Assembly: GCF_009857535.1 (NCBI RefSeq)
Contig: NZ_WWCS01000016.1
Coordinates: forward strand, 62,001 to 126,000
Length of the DNA: 64,000 bases
DNA from: Duganella margarita
GTDB taxonomy: Bacteria > Pseudomonadota > Gammaproteobacteria > Burkholderiales > Burkholderiaceae_D
Reading direction: 5' to 3'
The notes under the pieces were generated by a model, which made no database searches, had not been told where the DNA came from, and worked only from the letters and a program-made list of their open reading frames with translations. Shown here in pieces: positions 34,156-42,312 of this stretch. Within the stretch, counting starts at the first letter, position 1. Each line of letters opens with the position of its first letter. A program made the position numbers and the translations under genes.

Positions 34156-35403
34156 TTACTTGGCGTAGACAGGGAACTTGTCAGCCAGAACCTTCACCGC
34201 CGCTTTAACGCGCTCGATGGTGGCCGCGTCGTGCGGGTTATCCAGCACGTCGGCGATCAGGTTGCCGACTTGTTCCGCTTCCGCTTCCTTGAAGCCGCGG
34301 GTGGTCATCGCCGGCGAACCCAGACGAATGCCCGAAGTCACGAATGGCTTCTGCGGATCGTTAGGAATGCCGTTCTTGTTGGTGGTGATGTGAGCCGAAC
34401 CCAGGATCGCTTCCGCTTCCTTGCCGGTCAGGTTTTTCGGCCGCAGGTCCACCAGCATCACGTGCGACTCGGTGCCGCCCGACACAATCCGCAGGCCGCG
34501 CTTGATCAGGGTCTTGGCCAGCACGTCGGCGTTTTTCACCACTTGCTGCTGGTATTCCTTGAACTCGGGCTGCAGCGCTTCCTGGAACGCCACGGCCTTG
34601 CCGGCGATCACGTGCATCAGCGGGCCGCCCTGGATGCCAGGGAAGATGGCCGAGTTGATGGCTTTCTCGTGCTCGGCCTTCATCAGGATGATGCCGCCGC
34701 GTGGGCCGCGCAGCGATTTGTGCGTGGTCGAGGTGACGAAGTCGGCGTGCGGCACCGGGTTAGGATACAGGCCAGCAGCGATCAGGCCGGCGTAGTGCGC
34801 CATGTCGACCATGAAGTAAGCGCCAACGGCTTTGGCCACGGCGGCGAAGCGCTCGAAGTCGATCTTTTTCGAGAACGCCGAGGCGCCGGCGATGATCAGC
34901 TTGGGCTTGTGTTCCTTGGCCAGCGCTTCCATGGCGTCGTAGTCGATGTCTTCCGCAGCGGTCAGGCCGTAGGACACCACGTTGAACCATTTGCCGGACA
35001 TATTGAGCGGCATGCCGTGGGTCAGGTGACCGCCTTCGGCCAGCGACATGCCCATGATGGTGTCGCCCGGCTTCAGCACGGCGAAGAACACGCCCTGGTT
35101 GGCTTGCGAACCCGAGTTAGGCTGGACGTTGGCTGCTTCCGCGCCGAACAGTTTTTTCACGCGGTCGATGGCCAGCTGCTCGACCACGTCGACGTATTCG
35201 CAGCCACCGTAGTAGCGCTTGCCTGGATAGCCTTCGGCGTATTTATTGGTCAGTTGCGAACCTTGCGCCTCCATCACGGCTGGCGAGGTGTAATTTTCCG
35301 AGGCGATCAGTTCAATGTGATCGTGCTGACGGGTGTTTTCGTTTTGAATTGCGCCGAACAACTCTGGGTCTACGCTGGCGAGGGTGTGATCTTTTGCGAA
35401 CAT
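34156..35403 (-). CDS. glyA: Serine hydroxymethyltransferase
   Basis: 415 residues from the ATG at 35403, preceded by GGAG; the extra codons upstream lie in the leader. SHMT marks: HIELIASENYTSPAVMEAQGS, NKYAEGYPGKRYYGGCEYVD, and the PLP lysine region DFVTSTTHKSLRGPRGGIILM. It converts serine and tetrahydrofolate to glycine and methylene-THF. Its leader carries a ZTP riboswitch, linking expression to folate/purine status. Followed by nrdR. Confidence 0.97.
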   Translation of the reverse strand: MFAKDHTLASVDPELFGAIQNENTRQHDHIELIASENYTSPAVMEAQGSQLTNKYAEGYPGKRYYGGCEYVDVVEQLAIDRVKKLFGAEAANVQPNSGSQANQGVFFAVLKPGDTIMGMSLAEGGHLTHGMPLNMSGKWFNVVSYGLTAAEDIDYDAMEALAKEHKPKLIIAGASAFSKKIDFERFAAVAKAVGAYFMVDMAHYAGLIAAGLYPNPVPHADFVTSTTHKSLRGPRGGIILMKAEHEKAINSAIFPGIQGGPLMHVIAGKAVAFQEALQPEFKEYQQQVVKNADVLAKTLIKRGLRIVSGGTESHVMLVDLRPKNLTGKEAEAILGSAHITTNKNGIPNDPQKPFVTSGIRLGSPAMTTRGFKEAEAEQVGNLIADVLDNPHDAATIERVKAAVKVLADKFPVYAK

Positions 35404-35473
35404 GAAAAAACTCCAATCGAATGAGTAACTTGTTACTGGCAGTTGGATCGAAAGAGAGAAGCCATAGCGGACC

Positions 35474-35576
35474 GGCAGCCTCTTCGTGCTTTCCATCGAG
35501 GGCTGCCCAGGCGAACGGCTGTTGAAATCTCACGTTTCCCGGTGGATGCCCACCTTTCGCCGTTTGACCAAAACGC
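35474..35576 (-). promoter_or_regulatory. ZTP (pfl-type) riboswitch upstream of glyA
   Basis: On the minus strand the leader contains AAACGGCG, the P2 hairpin GGTGG-GCAT-CCACC followed by GGGAAACGTG (35533-35556), and after a short spacer the second subdomain GCCGTTCGCCTGGGCA (about 35503-35519), close to the ZTP aptamer consensus CCGCCUGGGCA. Immediately after it, GGCAGCC (35501-35507 complement) can pair with GGCTGCC (35474-35480), reusing part of the aptamer core, a plausible expression switch. ZTP accumulates when 10-formyl-THF is low and these elements typically turn on folate genes including glyA. About 70 bases remain to the start codon. Confidence 0.85.
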
Positions 35577-35764
35577 ACCATTATGAGGCGGTTTTGAGGA
35601 TCATTCCAGCTTTTCGCCAGTTACGTGAGACGTAATGGAACCCAAATTGTATTTGATGCGCCAGATTTGAGCAAGAATATGTATTGCATTAAAAGCAATT
35701 CGGCGGCAGGCCGCGTTTGCGGCTACAATTTTGTCCACCTCATCACTCACCCCAAGGACAGATC

Positions 35765-36511
35765 ATGATCGTCTTCATTACCGGCGCCACCGCCGGCTTC
35801 GGCGCCGCCATGGCGCGCATCTTCGCCAGCAACGGTCACAAGGTTCTGATCAGCGGCCGCCGCGAAGACCGCCTGCAGGCGCTGTCGGCCGAGCTGGGCG
35901 ACGCCGTGCGGGCTATCGTGCTGGACGTCACCGACAAGGCCTCGATCCAGGCCGCGCTGGACGGCCTGCCGCCCGAATGGCGCGACATCGACGTGCTGGT
36001 CAACAATGCCGGCCTGGCGCTGGGCGTGACGCCGGCGCAGACCTCGTCGCTGGAAGACTGGGACACCATGATCGCCACCAACGTCAGCGGCCTGGTGGCC
36101 ATGACCCGCGCCATCCTGCCGGGCATGGTGGAACGTAACAGCGGCACCATCATCAATATCGGCTCGATCGCCGGATCGACGCCCTACCCTGGCGGTAACG
36201 TATATGGCGCCACCAAGGCGTTTGTCAACCAGTTCACGCAAAACCTGCGGGCCGACCTGGCCGGCACCGGCGTGCGCACCACCAACCTGGCGCCGGGCCT
36301 GTGCGGCGGCACCGAGTTCTCCAACGTGCGCCTGAAGGATGACGCCGCAGCGGCCAAGGTCTACGAAGGCACCACCCCGCTGACGGCCGACGACATCGCC
36401 AACACTGCTTACTGGATCGCCACCCTTCCTCCTCATGTCAACATCAACCGGATTGACATGATGCCAACCTGCCAGGGCTACGGCCCGCTGAACGTCAAGC
36501 GCAGTCTCTAA
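35765..36511 (+). CDS. ydfG: Short-chain dehydrogenase, YdfG-like 3-hydroxy acid dehydrogenase
   Basis: 248 residues from the ATG at 35765; upstream in-frame codons are in noncoding sequence. Motifs: MIVFITGATAGFGAAMARIF (TGxxxGxG), VNNAGLALG, the catalytic S/Y/K in GSIAGSTPYPGGNVYGATKAF, and APGLCGGTEFSNVRL, which is typical for the NADP-dependent YdfG group acting on serine, allo-threonine and 3-hydroxypropionate. Divergent from glyA. Confidence 0.88.
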   Translation: MIVFITGATAGFGAAMARIFASNGHKVLISGRREDRLQALSAELGDAVRAIVLDVTDKASIQAALDGLPPEWRDIDVLVNNAGLALGVTPAQTSSLEDWDTMIATNVSGLVAMTRAILPGMVERNSGTIINIGSIAGSTPYPGGNVYGATKAFVNQFTQNLRADLAGTGVRTTNLAPGLCGGTEFSNVRLKDDAAAAKVYEGTTPLTADDIANTAYWIATLPPHVNINRIDMMPTCQGYGPLNVKRSL

Positions 36512-36532
36512 CACGGACACCACCTCCCTTGG

Positions 36533-36553
36533 CTTAAGGGAGGCTTATCAAGC
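36533..36553 (+). terminator. Weak hairpin after the SDR gene
   Basis: CCTCCCTT and AAGGGAGG pair around GGCTT. It is 22 bases after the stop but has no T run (CTTATC), so it may be a weak or Rho-assisted terminator. Confidence 0.4.
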
Positions 36554-36715
36554 ATTTCAGCCGTGAAATAATTGGTAAAGGGTTGTTACAATACTTGGCA
36601 AGTTGCAAGTAAACCGCTTTACTACCGTCAGGCACCCTTGCGCGCCAGTTGATAAAGTTCAACCAAAACAACAATATCGCGTAAAATGTTGCTCACTAAT
36701 AAAAGTCCAAACAAC

Positions 36716-37138
36716 ATGCCAGCAGATTTCATCTGGAACGTCCGGGTCTACTACGAAGACACCGACGCCGGCGGTATCGTCTATTACGCAAACTACCTCA
36801 AGTTCTTTGAGCGCGCCCGCACCGAGTGGCTGCGCGCCCTCGATGTGAACCAGCACACACTGCTGGCGGAACACGATACCTTGTTCGTCGTCAAAAGCGT
36901 CAGCGCGGAGTATCATGCGCCTGCGAAGCTGGACGATGAACTAAAATTAACAGTTAGCATCGAAAAGCTCGGCCGCGCCTCCATCGTCTTCCGGCAGGAA
37001 GCCTGGTGCGGCCAACTATTGCTGAACACGGCGCGGGTCAAGGTGGGCTGCGTCGATTCCGCCCTGCGTCCGCGCGCCGTCCCAGCGGCCGTTGCCGACA
37101 AAATGCGCCAAACCAGTGTCACCACCCAAACCGACTGA
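36716..37138 (+). CDS. ybgC: Tol-Pal system-associated acyl-CoA thioesterase YbgC
   Basis: 140 residues from the ATG at 36716 (MPADFIWNVRV); an earlier ATG at 36686 lies over the probable -10 (TTCAAC, 18 bases, TAAAAT at 36682-36687) and is disfavoured. Hot-dog fold: VYYEDTDAGGIVYYANYLKFFERARTEWLR, with catalytic Asp in EDTDAGG and YYANYLKF typical of YbgC. Hydrolyses short acyl-CoAs; always first in Tol-Pal operons in many proteobacteria. tolQ follows after 6 bases. Confidence 0.93.
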   Translation: MPADFIWNVRVYYEDTDAGGIVYYANYLKFFERARTEWLRALDVNQHTLLAEHDTLFVVKSVSAEYHAPAKLDDELKLTVSIEKLGRASIVFRQEAWCGQLLLNTARVKVGCVDSALRPRAVPAAVADKMRQTSVTTQTD

Positions 37139-37144
37139 TAAACA

Positions 37145-37837
37145 ATGAACGTCACTCAAGACCTTTCTTTCCTGTCCCTCATCACCCATGCGCACCTGAT
37201 CGTGCAATTGATCATGGCGCTGCTGTTCGTCATCTCGCTGACCAGCTGGACCTATATCTTCGGCAAACTGTTCGCCATCAAATCGGCGCGCCGCCTGACG
37301 GTGGAATTTGAAAAGACCTTCTGGGCCGGCGGCAACCTGCACGCGCTGTACCAGAACGCCGGCAAGGACCGCGCCAACAGCGGCCCGCTGGCGCGCATCT
37401 TTGAAGCCGGCATGGGCGAGTTCATCAAGTCCAAGGCGACCTACACCGCCAGCCGCGAAACCATGGACACCGGCGCCATCCTCGACAGCGCCCGCCGCGC
37501 CATGAAGGCGGCCTTCCAGCGCGAAATGGATGCCTTGGAATCGCACCTGGCCTTCCTGGCCTCGGTCGGTTCGGTGTCGCCGTACATCGGTCTGCTGGGC
37601 ACCGTATGGGGCATCATGAACGCCTTCCGCGGCCTGGCCAACGTACAGCAGGCAACCCTGGCCGCCGTCGCGCCCGGCATTGCCGAAGCGCTGATCGCCA
37701 CCGCCATCGGCCTGTTCGCGGCGATTCCGGCGTTTGTCGCCTACAACCGCTTCTCGTACGACGTCGACCGCCTGGCGATCCGCTTCGAGAGCTTTGTGGA
37801 AGAATTCTCCAACATCCTGCAACGTCAATCGCGGTAA
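37145..37837 (+). CDS. tolQ: Tol-Pal system protein TolQ
   Basis: 230 residues with three membrane segments (about 15-40, 135-160 and 170-195). The ExbB/TolQ motif LLGTVWGIMNAFRGL and the VAPGIAEALIATAIGLFAAIPA segment hold the proton-path residues. Forms the pmf-driven TolQ5-TolR2 motor in the inner membrane for outer-membrane constriction. Next gene starts 6 bases later. Confidence 0.96.
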   Translation: MNVTQDLSFLSLITHAHLIVQLIMALLFVISLTSWTYIFGKLFAIKSARRLTVEFEKTFWAGGNLHALYQNAGKDRANSGPLARIFEAGMGEFIKSKATYTASRETMDTGAILDSARRAMKAAFQREMDALESHLAFLASVGSVSPYIGLLGTVWGIMNAFRGLANVQQATLAAVAPGIAEALIATAIGLFAAIPAFVAYNRFSYDVDRLAIRFESFVEEFSNILQRQSR

Positions 37838-37842
37838 TCATC

Positions 37843-38280
37843 ATGGGCTCCTCTTCCTCCGGCGGCATGCGCAGCGGCCGCACGCGCAAGCTGAAATCCG
37901 AAATCAACGTCGTGCCATACATCGACGTGATGCTGGTGCTGCTGATTATCTTCATGGTGATGCCGTCGGCCAACGACCCGAGCGTGGTCGACCTGCCGAA
38001 GGCGGAAAAATCCACCAAGCCGCCAAGCGACTACGTGCAGATCGTCATCAAGCCCAACGGCGCGCTGTCGATCGGCGTCAAGGGCAAGGACGAAGACGCG
38101 CCGGAAACCGCGCCGAACCGCGACGCGCTGGTCAAGAAACTGCGCGCCATCCACAACGACCATCCCGACTACCCGGTGCTGATTGCCGGCGACAAGGAAA
38201 GCAAGTACGACGACGTGATCCAGCTGATCTCGGAAGCGAAGAAGATGGGCATTAACCGGGTGGGCTTGTCCACCAAGTAA
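37843..38280 (+). CDS. tolR: Tol-Pal system protein TolR
   Basis: 145 residues from the ATG at 37843; the open frame upstream belongs to a TolQ shadow. One transmembrane helix with the essential Asp: INVVPYIDVMLVLLIIFMVM. Periplasmic ExbD-like domain, then AGDKESKYDDVIQLISEAKKMGINRVGL. Works with TolQ as the rotor-like proton channel. Confidence 0.96.
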   Translation: MGSSSSGGMRSGRTRKLKSEINVVPYIDVMLVLLIIFMVMPSANDPSVVDLPKAEKSTKPPSDYVQIVIKPNGALSIGVKGKDEDAPETAPNRDALVKKLRAIHNDHPDYPVLIAGDKESKYDDVIQLISEAKKMGINRVGLSTK

Positions 38281-38295
38281 AACACAGTGCAAACG

Positions 38296-39237
38296 ATGAA
38301 ACCCGCAACCGCCGACGGTCCCTACAAGGTTCCGCGACAACACAATGGCTTCCGCTCCGGCCTGCTGGCCGTGGCGATGCACGCCGTGTTGCTGCTGTTC
38401 CTGTGGGTGGGCGTGAGCTGGCAGAACAATGAACCGACCGAAGTCCAGGCCGAAATCTGGGACATGAAGGTGCAGGACGCCGCACCGCCAGCGCCACCGC
38501 CGGAACCGAAGCCCGAGCCGGAGCCGCAACCTGAGCCGGAGCCCGTCAAGGCGCCGCCACCGCAACCGGTGCAGGCGCCGCCGGTGCCGAAGGAAGATCC
38601 GGAAATCGCGCTGGAACGCCTGAAGGCCAAGAAAAAAGAAGAAGACCGTCAAGAGAAACTGGAACAGGCACGCCTGAAGAAAGAAGCTGACGAGAAACTG
38701 GCCAAGCTGGAAGCCAAGAAAAAGGCCGACCAGAAAGCCAAGGAAGAGAAAGAAAAGGCCGAGCAGGAAGAGAAGGACAAAGCGCTGGCCGCTGAGAAAG
38801 AGAAGGACAAGAAAAAAGCCGCGGCCGAAAAACTGGCCAAGGAAAAAGCCGAGAAGGCCGACAAAGCCGCCAAGGACAAAGCCTTCGCCGCCGAGATGAG
38901 CCGCATTACCGGGTCCGCCGCCAAAGGCACCACCGGCACGGCCGCGCAATCGACCGGCGGCAAGGTTGACGGCGGTTATGCGTCCAAAATCCGGGCCAAG
39001 ATCAAGAGCAATCTGGTCTACGGCTCGCAGGATGACAGCCTGGCCGCCAGCTACACGATTACCCAGCTGCCGACCGGGGAAATCATAGGTATCCGCAAGG
39101 TAAAAAGCAGCGGTTCGTCCGCCTACGACAACGCGATTGAAAACGCGATTAGCAAATCGTCACCACTCCCAACAAAAAATGATGGTACGGTAGAGCGCGA
39201 AATTACCCTGGACTTCAAGCTGAAGGAAATGCACTGA
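38296..39237 (+). CDS. tolA: Tol-Pal system protein TolA
   Basis: 313 residues from the ATG at 38296; an upstream in-frame GTG is 9 bases earlier. N-terminal TM (GLLAVAMHAVLLLFLWVGVSW), Pro/Glu spacer, a long Lys/Glu/Ala helix (~120-205), and a C-terminal TolA III-type domain (YASKIRAKIKSNLVYG..TYTITQLPTGEI). Spans the periplasm to contact Pal/TolB. Base composition of the helix is adenine-rich for a GC-rich genome because of the Lys codons. Confidence 0.93.
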   Translation: MKPATADGPYKVPRQHNGFRSGLLAVAMHAVLLLFLWVGVSWQNNEPTEVQAEIWDMKVQDAAPPAPPPEPKPEPEPQPEPEPVKAPPPQPVQAPPVPKEDPEIALERLKAKKKEEDRQEKLEQARLKKEADEKLAKLEAKKKADQKAKEEKEKAEQEEKDKALAAEKEKDKKKAAAEKLAKEKAEKADKAAKDKAFAAEMSRITGSAAKGTTGTAAQSTGGKVDGGYASKIRAKIKSNLVYGSQDDSLAASYTITQLPTGEIIGIRKVKSSGSSAYDNAIENAISKSSPLPTKNDGTVEREITLDFKLKEMH

Positions 39238-39238
39238 T

Positions 39239-40504
39239 ATGAAAAAACTGAATATGCTCTACACCGGCCTGGTCATCGCCGCCACCATGGGCAGCGCACA
39301 TGCCCAGATGCGGATCGAGATTTCCGGCGTCGGCAGCAACCAGATCCCGGTGGCGGTGGCCGGCTTCGCCAATGAAGGCGTGTCGCCACAGAAAATCTCC
39401 GAAATCATCAAGGCCGACCTGGAACGCAGCGGCGCCTTCAAGATCATCGACGCCGGCGTCATCAACGACGTCAACAACATCGACTACAGCGGCTGGAAAG
39501 CCAAAGGCGCCGACGCGCTGGTGGTCGGCACCGTCGACGCCCTGGCCGACGGCCGCTACGACGTCCGCTACAAGCTGCTGGACAACGTCAAGCAGACCAA
39601 GATCTCCAACCTGGACAAGGCCGTCACGGCCCAGTTCACCCGCCTGTCGGCCCACCTGATCGCCGACGACGTCTACTTCAAGCTGACCGGCATCCGCGGC
39701 GCGTTCTCGACCCGCATCGCTTACGTCAAGCAGGAAGGCCGCACCTACCAGCTGATGGTGGCCGACGCCGACGGCGAAAACGAACAGCTGGCGCTGCGCT
39801 CGAACGAGCCGATCATCTCGCCATCGTGGTCGCCGGACGGCACCAAGGTCGCCTACGTGTCGTTTGAACAGAAAAAACCGGTGGTCTACGTGCAGAACCT
39901 GATTACCCGCGCACGCACCGTGGTGGCCAACGAAAAAGGCAGCAACTCGGCGCCGGCCTGGGCCCCGAGCGGCAACAAGCTGGCGGTGGCGCTGTCGAAA
40001 GACGGCCACACGCAGATCTACACCGTGAACGCCGACGGCAGCAACCTGCGCCGCGCGTCCAACAGCCCTGGCATCGACACCGAACCGCAATGGTCGGCCG
40101 ATGGCAACAGCATCTACTTCACCAGCGACCGCAGCGGCGGCCCGCAAATCTACCGCATGAACCCGGACGGCGGCGACGCCAAGCGCATCACCTTCGGCGG
40201 CGCCTACAACATCAGCCCGCGCATCTCGGCCGACGGCAAGACGCTGGCCTACATCTCGCGCCGCGACAACAACTTCCAGCTGTACGTGCTGGACCTGGCC
40301 AGCAACCAGGAGCTGCGCCTGTCCGACACCACCAACGACGAATCGCCGAGCTTTGCGCCGAACGGCAAATACATCATGTACGCCACCCAGGCAGGCAGCC
40401 GCAAATCGCTGGCCGTGGTCTCGGTCGACGGACGTGTCAAGCAACGCCTGACCACTCAGGCGGGCAATATCAAGGAGCCCACCTGGGGTCCGTTCATGCA
40501 GTAA
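39239..40504 (+). CDS. tolB: Tol-Pal system beta-propeller protein TolB
   Basis: 421 residues with a signal peptide (MKKLNMLYTGLVIAATMGSAHAQ), an N-terminal alpha/beta domain, and a beta-propeller with SWSPDG, WAPSGNKLAV, PQWSADGNSIYFTSDR and SPRISADGKTLAYIS blades. Periplasmic, binds Pal and TolA. The ATG is one base after the TolA stop. Confidence 0.96.
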   Translation: MKKLNMLYTGLVIAATMGSAHAQMRIEISGVGSNQIPVAVAGFANEGVSPQKISEIIKADLERSGAFKIIDAGVINDVNNIDYSGWKAKGADALVVGTVDALADGRYDVRYKLLDNVKQTKISNLDKAVTAQFTRLSAHLIADDVYFKLTGIRGAFSTRIAYVKQEGRTYQLMVADADGENEQLALRSNEPIISPSWSPDGTKVAYVSFEQKKPVVYVQNLITRARTVVANEKGSNSAPAWAPSGNKLAVALSKDGHTQIYTVNADGSNLRRASNSPGIDTEPQWSADGNSIYFTSDRSGGPQIYRMNPDGGDAKRITFGGAYNISPRISADGKTLAYISRRDNNFQLYVLDLASNQELRLSDTTNDESPSFAPNGKYIMYATQAGSRKSLAVVSVDGRVKQRLTTQAGNIKEPTWGPFMQ

Positions 40505-40531
40505 TTTTGTGTCACTACTAGGAGAATGATT

Positions 40532-41065
40532 ATGCGTAAACTCAGCAGCTTAGCCTTTGCCATCACCACCGCCGCCATCCTCGCCGCTTGCTCGTCGACC
40601 CCGGTGAAAGATACCGCGCCAGCCCCAGTGGTTGAGCGTCCAGTCGACAAGGCAGTCCAGCCACAAGCCGACACCCGTACCGTGGCGCCAGTGGAAACCA
40701 AATCGCTGGATCCGCTGGACGATCCAAAAGGCGTGCTGGCCAACCGCAGCGTCTACTTTGACTTCGACAGCTTCGTGGTGCGCGCCGACGGCAAGCCAGT
40801 GGTGGAAAACCACTCGGCCTACCTGGTCAAAAATAAAGCCCGCTCGATCCTGATCCAGGGTAACACCGATGAACGCGGTGGCTCCGAGTACAACCTGGCG
40901 CTGGGCCAGAAACGTGCGGAAGCCGTGCGCAAGTCCATGACCACCCTGGGCGTGCCGGAATCGCAGATCGAAGCCGTGTCCCTGGGTAAAGAAAAACCAA
41001 AGGCCGAAGGCCACAACGAAGAGGCATGGGCACAGAACCGTCGTGCTGACATCGTCTACAAGTAA
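40532..41065 (+). CDS. pal: Peptidoglycan-associated lipoprotein Pal
   Basis: 177 residues. AGGAG at 40520-40524 is 7 bases from the ATG at 40532, so this start is favoured over the ATG six bases earlier. Lipobox ILAACS, then a spacer and an OmpA domain (SVYFDFDSFVVRADG, IQGNTDERGGSEYNLALGQKRAEAV) that binds peptidoglycan. Outer-membrane lipoprotein, partner of TolB/TolA. Confidence 0.96.
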   Translation: MRKLSSLAFAITTAAILAACSSTPVKDTAPAPVVERPVDKAVQPQADTRTVAPVETKSLDPLDDPKGVLANRSVYFDFDSFVVRADGKPVVENHSAYLVKNKARSILIQGNTDERGGSEYNLALGQKRAEAVRKSMTTLGVPESQIEAVSLGKEKPKAEGHNEEAWAQNRRADIVYK

Positions 41066-41104
41066 TCAAAAGCACTACCCTTTTGCCGGGTCACAGGCAT
41101 AATA

Positions 41105-41143
41105 CGGGGCGGCGCGCGGATTCAACCGCGCTCTGCCCCGTTT
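41105..41143 (+). terminator. Hairpin between pal and cpoB, possible partial terminator
   Basis: CGGGGC (41105-41110) pairs with GCCCCG (41135-41140), with an inner GCGCGG/CCGCGC helix, followed by TTT. It may attenuate transcription between pal and cpoB. Confidence 0.45.
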
Positions 41144-41172
41144 CCATTTAGATTAGTGTGAAAGCGCCTGAC

Positions 41173-41928
41173 ATGAAGAAACTGACCAAATCCGGCCTCA
41201 GCGCCGCCCTGCTGGCCGCACTGACCTGGCTGCCGCTGCAAGCCCATGCCGGCCTGTTCGACGACGACGAAGCCCGCAAAGCCCTGCTCGACCTGCGCGC
41301 CAAGGTCGAAGCGATGCGCAGCGACCTGAACACCCGCCTCGACACCAAGTCCGACAAGTCCAGCACGCTGGACCTGGTCACCCAGAACGAACAGCTGCAA
41401 CAGCAGATCGCGCAACTGCGCGGCCAGATCGAAGTGCTGGCCAACGACATCGCCAACGCCCAGAAGCGTCAGAAAGACTTCTACGTCGACCTCGACACCC
41501 GCCTGCGCAAGCTGGAGCCGCGCGAAGTGACCATCGACGGCAAGACCGCACAAGTCGATCCGGGCGAACAGCGTTCGTACGACGCCGCCACCAAACTGTT
41601 CACCGGCGGCGACTACAAGGCGGCCGCCACCGCGCTGCAGGAATTCGTCCAGCGCTATCCAGGCTCGAGCTACGCGCCGAACGCGCAGTACTGGCTGGGC
41701 AACTCCTACTTCGCCCAGCGCGACTGCAAGAGCGCCATCACGGCCCAGCTGGTGGTGCTGAAGAACTACCCGGACAGCCCGAAAGCGCCGGACGCGATGC
41801 TGAACATCGCCAGCTGCCAGACCGAGCTGAAGGACAAGGCCGCCAAGAAGACGCTGCAAGACCTGATCAAGCAGTATCCGGACTCGACGGCGGCAGAGAC
41901 GGCGAAACAGCGTCTCGGCGGCAAATAA
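41173..41928 (+). CDS. cpoB: Cell division coordinator CpoB (YbgF)
   Basis: 251 residues from the ATG at 41173; an in-frame GTG 15 bases earlier is less likely. Signal peptide ending AHAG, coiled coil at ~35-110 (TLDLVTQNEQLQQQIAQLRGQ), TPR domain (AATKLFTGGDYKAAATALQEF, PNAQYWLGNSYFAQRDCKSAI). Periplasmic; couples Tol-Pal with PBP1B during division. Last gene of the Tol operon. Confidence 0.95.
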   Translation: MKKLTKSGLSAALLAALTWLPLQAHAGLFDDDEARKALLDLRAKVEAMRSDLNTRLDTKSDKSSTLDLVTQNEQLQQQIAQLRGQIEVLANDIANAQKRQKDFYVDLDTRLRKLEPREVTIDGKTAQVDPGEQRSYDAATKLFTGGDYKAAATALQEFVQRYPGSSYAPNAQYWLGNSYFAQRDCKSAITAQLVVLKNYPDSPKAPDAMLNIASCQTELKDKAAKKTLQDLIKQYPDSTAAETAKQRLGGK

Positions 41929-41942
41929 TTACCGCTGGGTAT

Positions 41943-41972
41943 TTGACAGCTGGGTGACAGATCCTCTATAAT
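41943..41972 (+). promoter_or_regulatory. Promoter of the tRNA-Lys pair
   Basis: TTGACA (41943-41948), an 18-base spacer and TATAAT (41967-41972), perfect hexamers, with transcription expected to start near 41980, just before the first tRNA. Confidence 0.88.
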
Positions 41973-41986
41973 CTCGCTTCTTTCGG

Positions 41987-42062
41987 GGGTCGTTAGCTCA
42001 GCTGGTAGAGCAGCGGACTTTTAATCCGTTGGTCGCAGGTTCGAATCCCGCACGGCCTACCA
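41987..42062 (+). tRNA. tRNA-Lys (anticodon UUU), copy 1
   Basis: 76 bases with CCA encoded. Anticodon loop CTTTTAA (anticodon TTT), D-arm AGCTCAGCTGGTAGAGC, T-arm with GGTTCGAATCC. Acceptor ends GGGTCGT and ACGGCCT pair with one G-U at the top. Identical to copies 2 and 3 in the window. Confidence 0.97.
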
Positions 42063-42091
42063 TTCCGAAAGCACCTAGGTGAGATGCCTAT

Positions 42092-42167
42092 GGGTCGTTA
42101 GCTCAGCTGGTAGAGCAGCGGACTTTTAATCCGTTGGTCGCAGGTTCGAATCCCGCACGGCCTACCA
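42092..42167 (+). tRNA. tRNA-Lys (anticodon UUU), copy 2
   Basis: Identical in sequence to copy 1, 29 bases downstream in the same transcript. CCA is encoded. Confidence 0.97.
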
Positions 42168-42180
42168 AGAATTATCAAGG

Positions 42181-42215
42181 AAGCCCACGAATTTCGGTTC
42201 GTGGGCTTTTTTTTT
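42181..42215 (+). terminator. Terminator of the tRNA-Lys pair
   Basis: AAGCCCACGAA and TTCGTGGGCTT pair around TTTCGG, followed by nine Ts. The same hairpin core follows tRNA-Lys copy 3. Confidence 0.93.
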
Positions 42216-42312
42216 GATCTATTTCTGGCCCGCATAAAGGTGTGACAATCTACGCACTTTTCCCCTATGGAAATAGTGTAAATTGATTAGCTTTATTTGC
42301 ACGCCACTCCCT

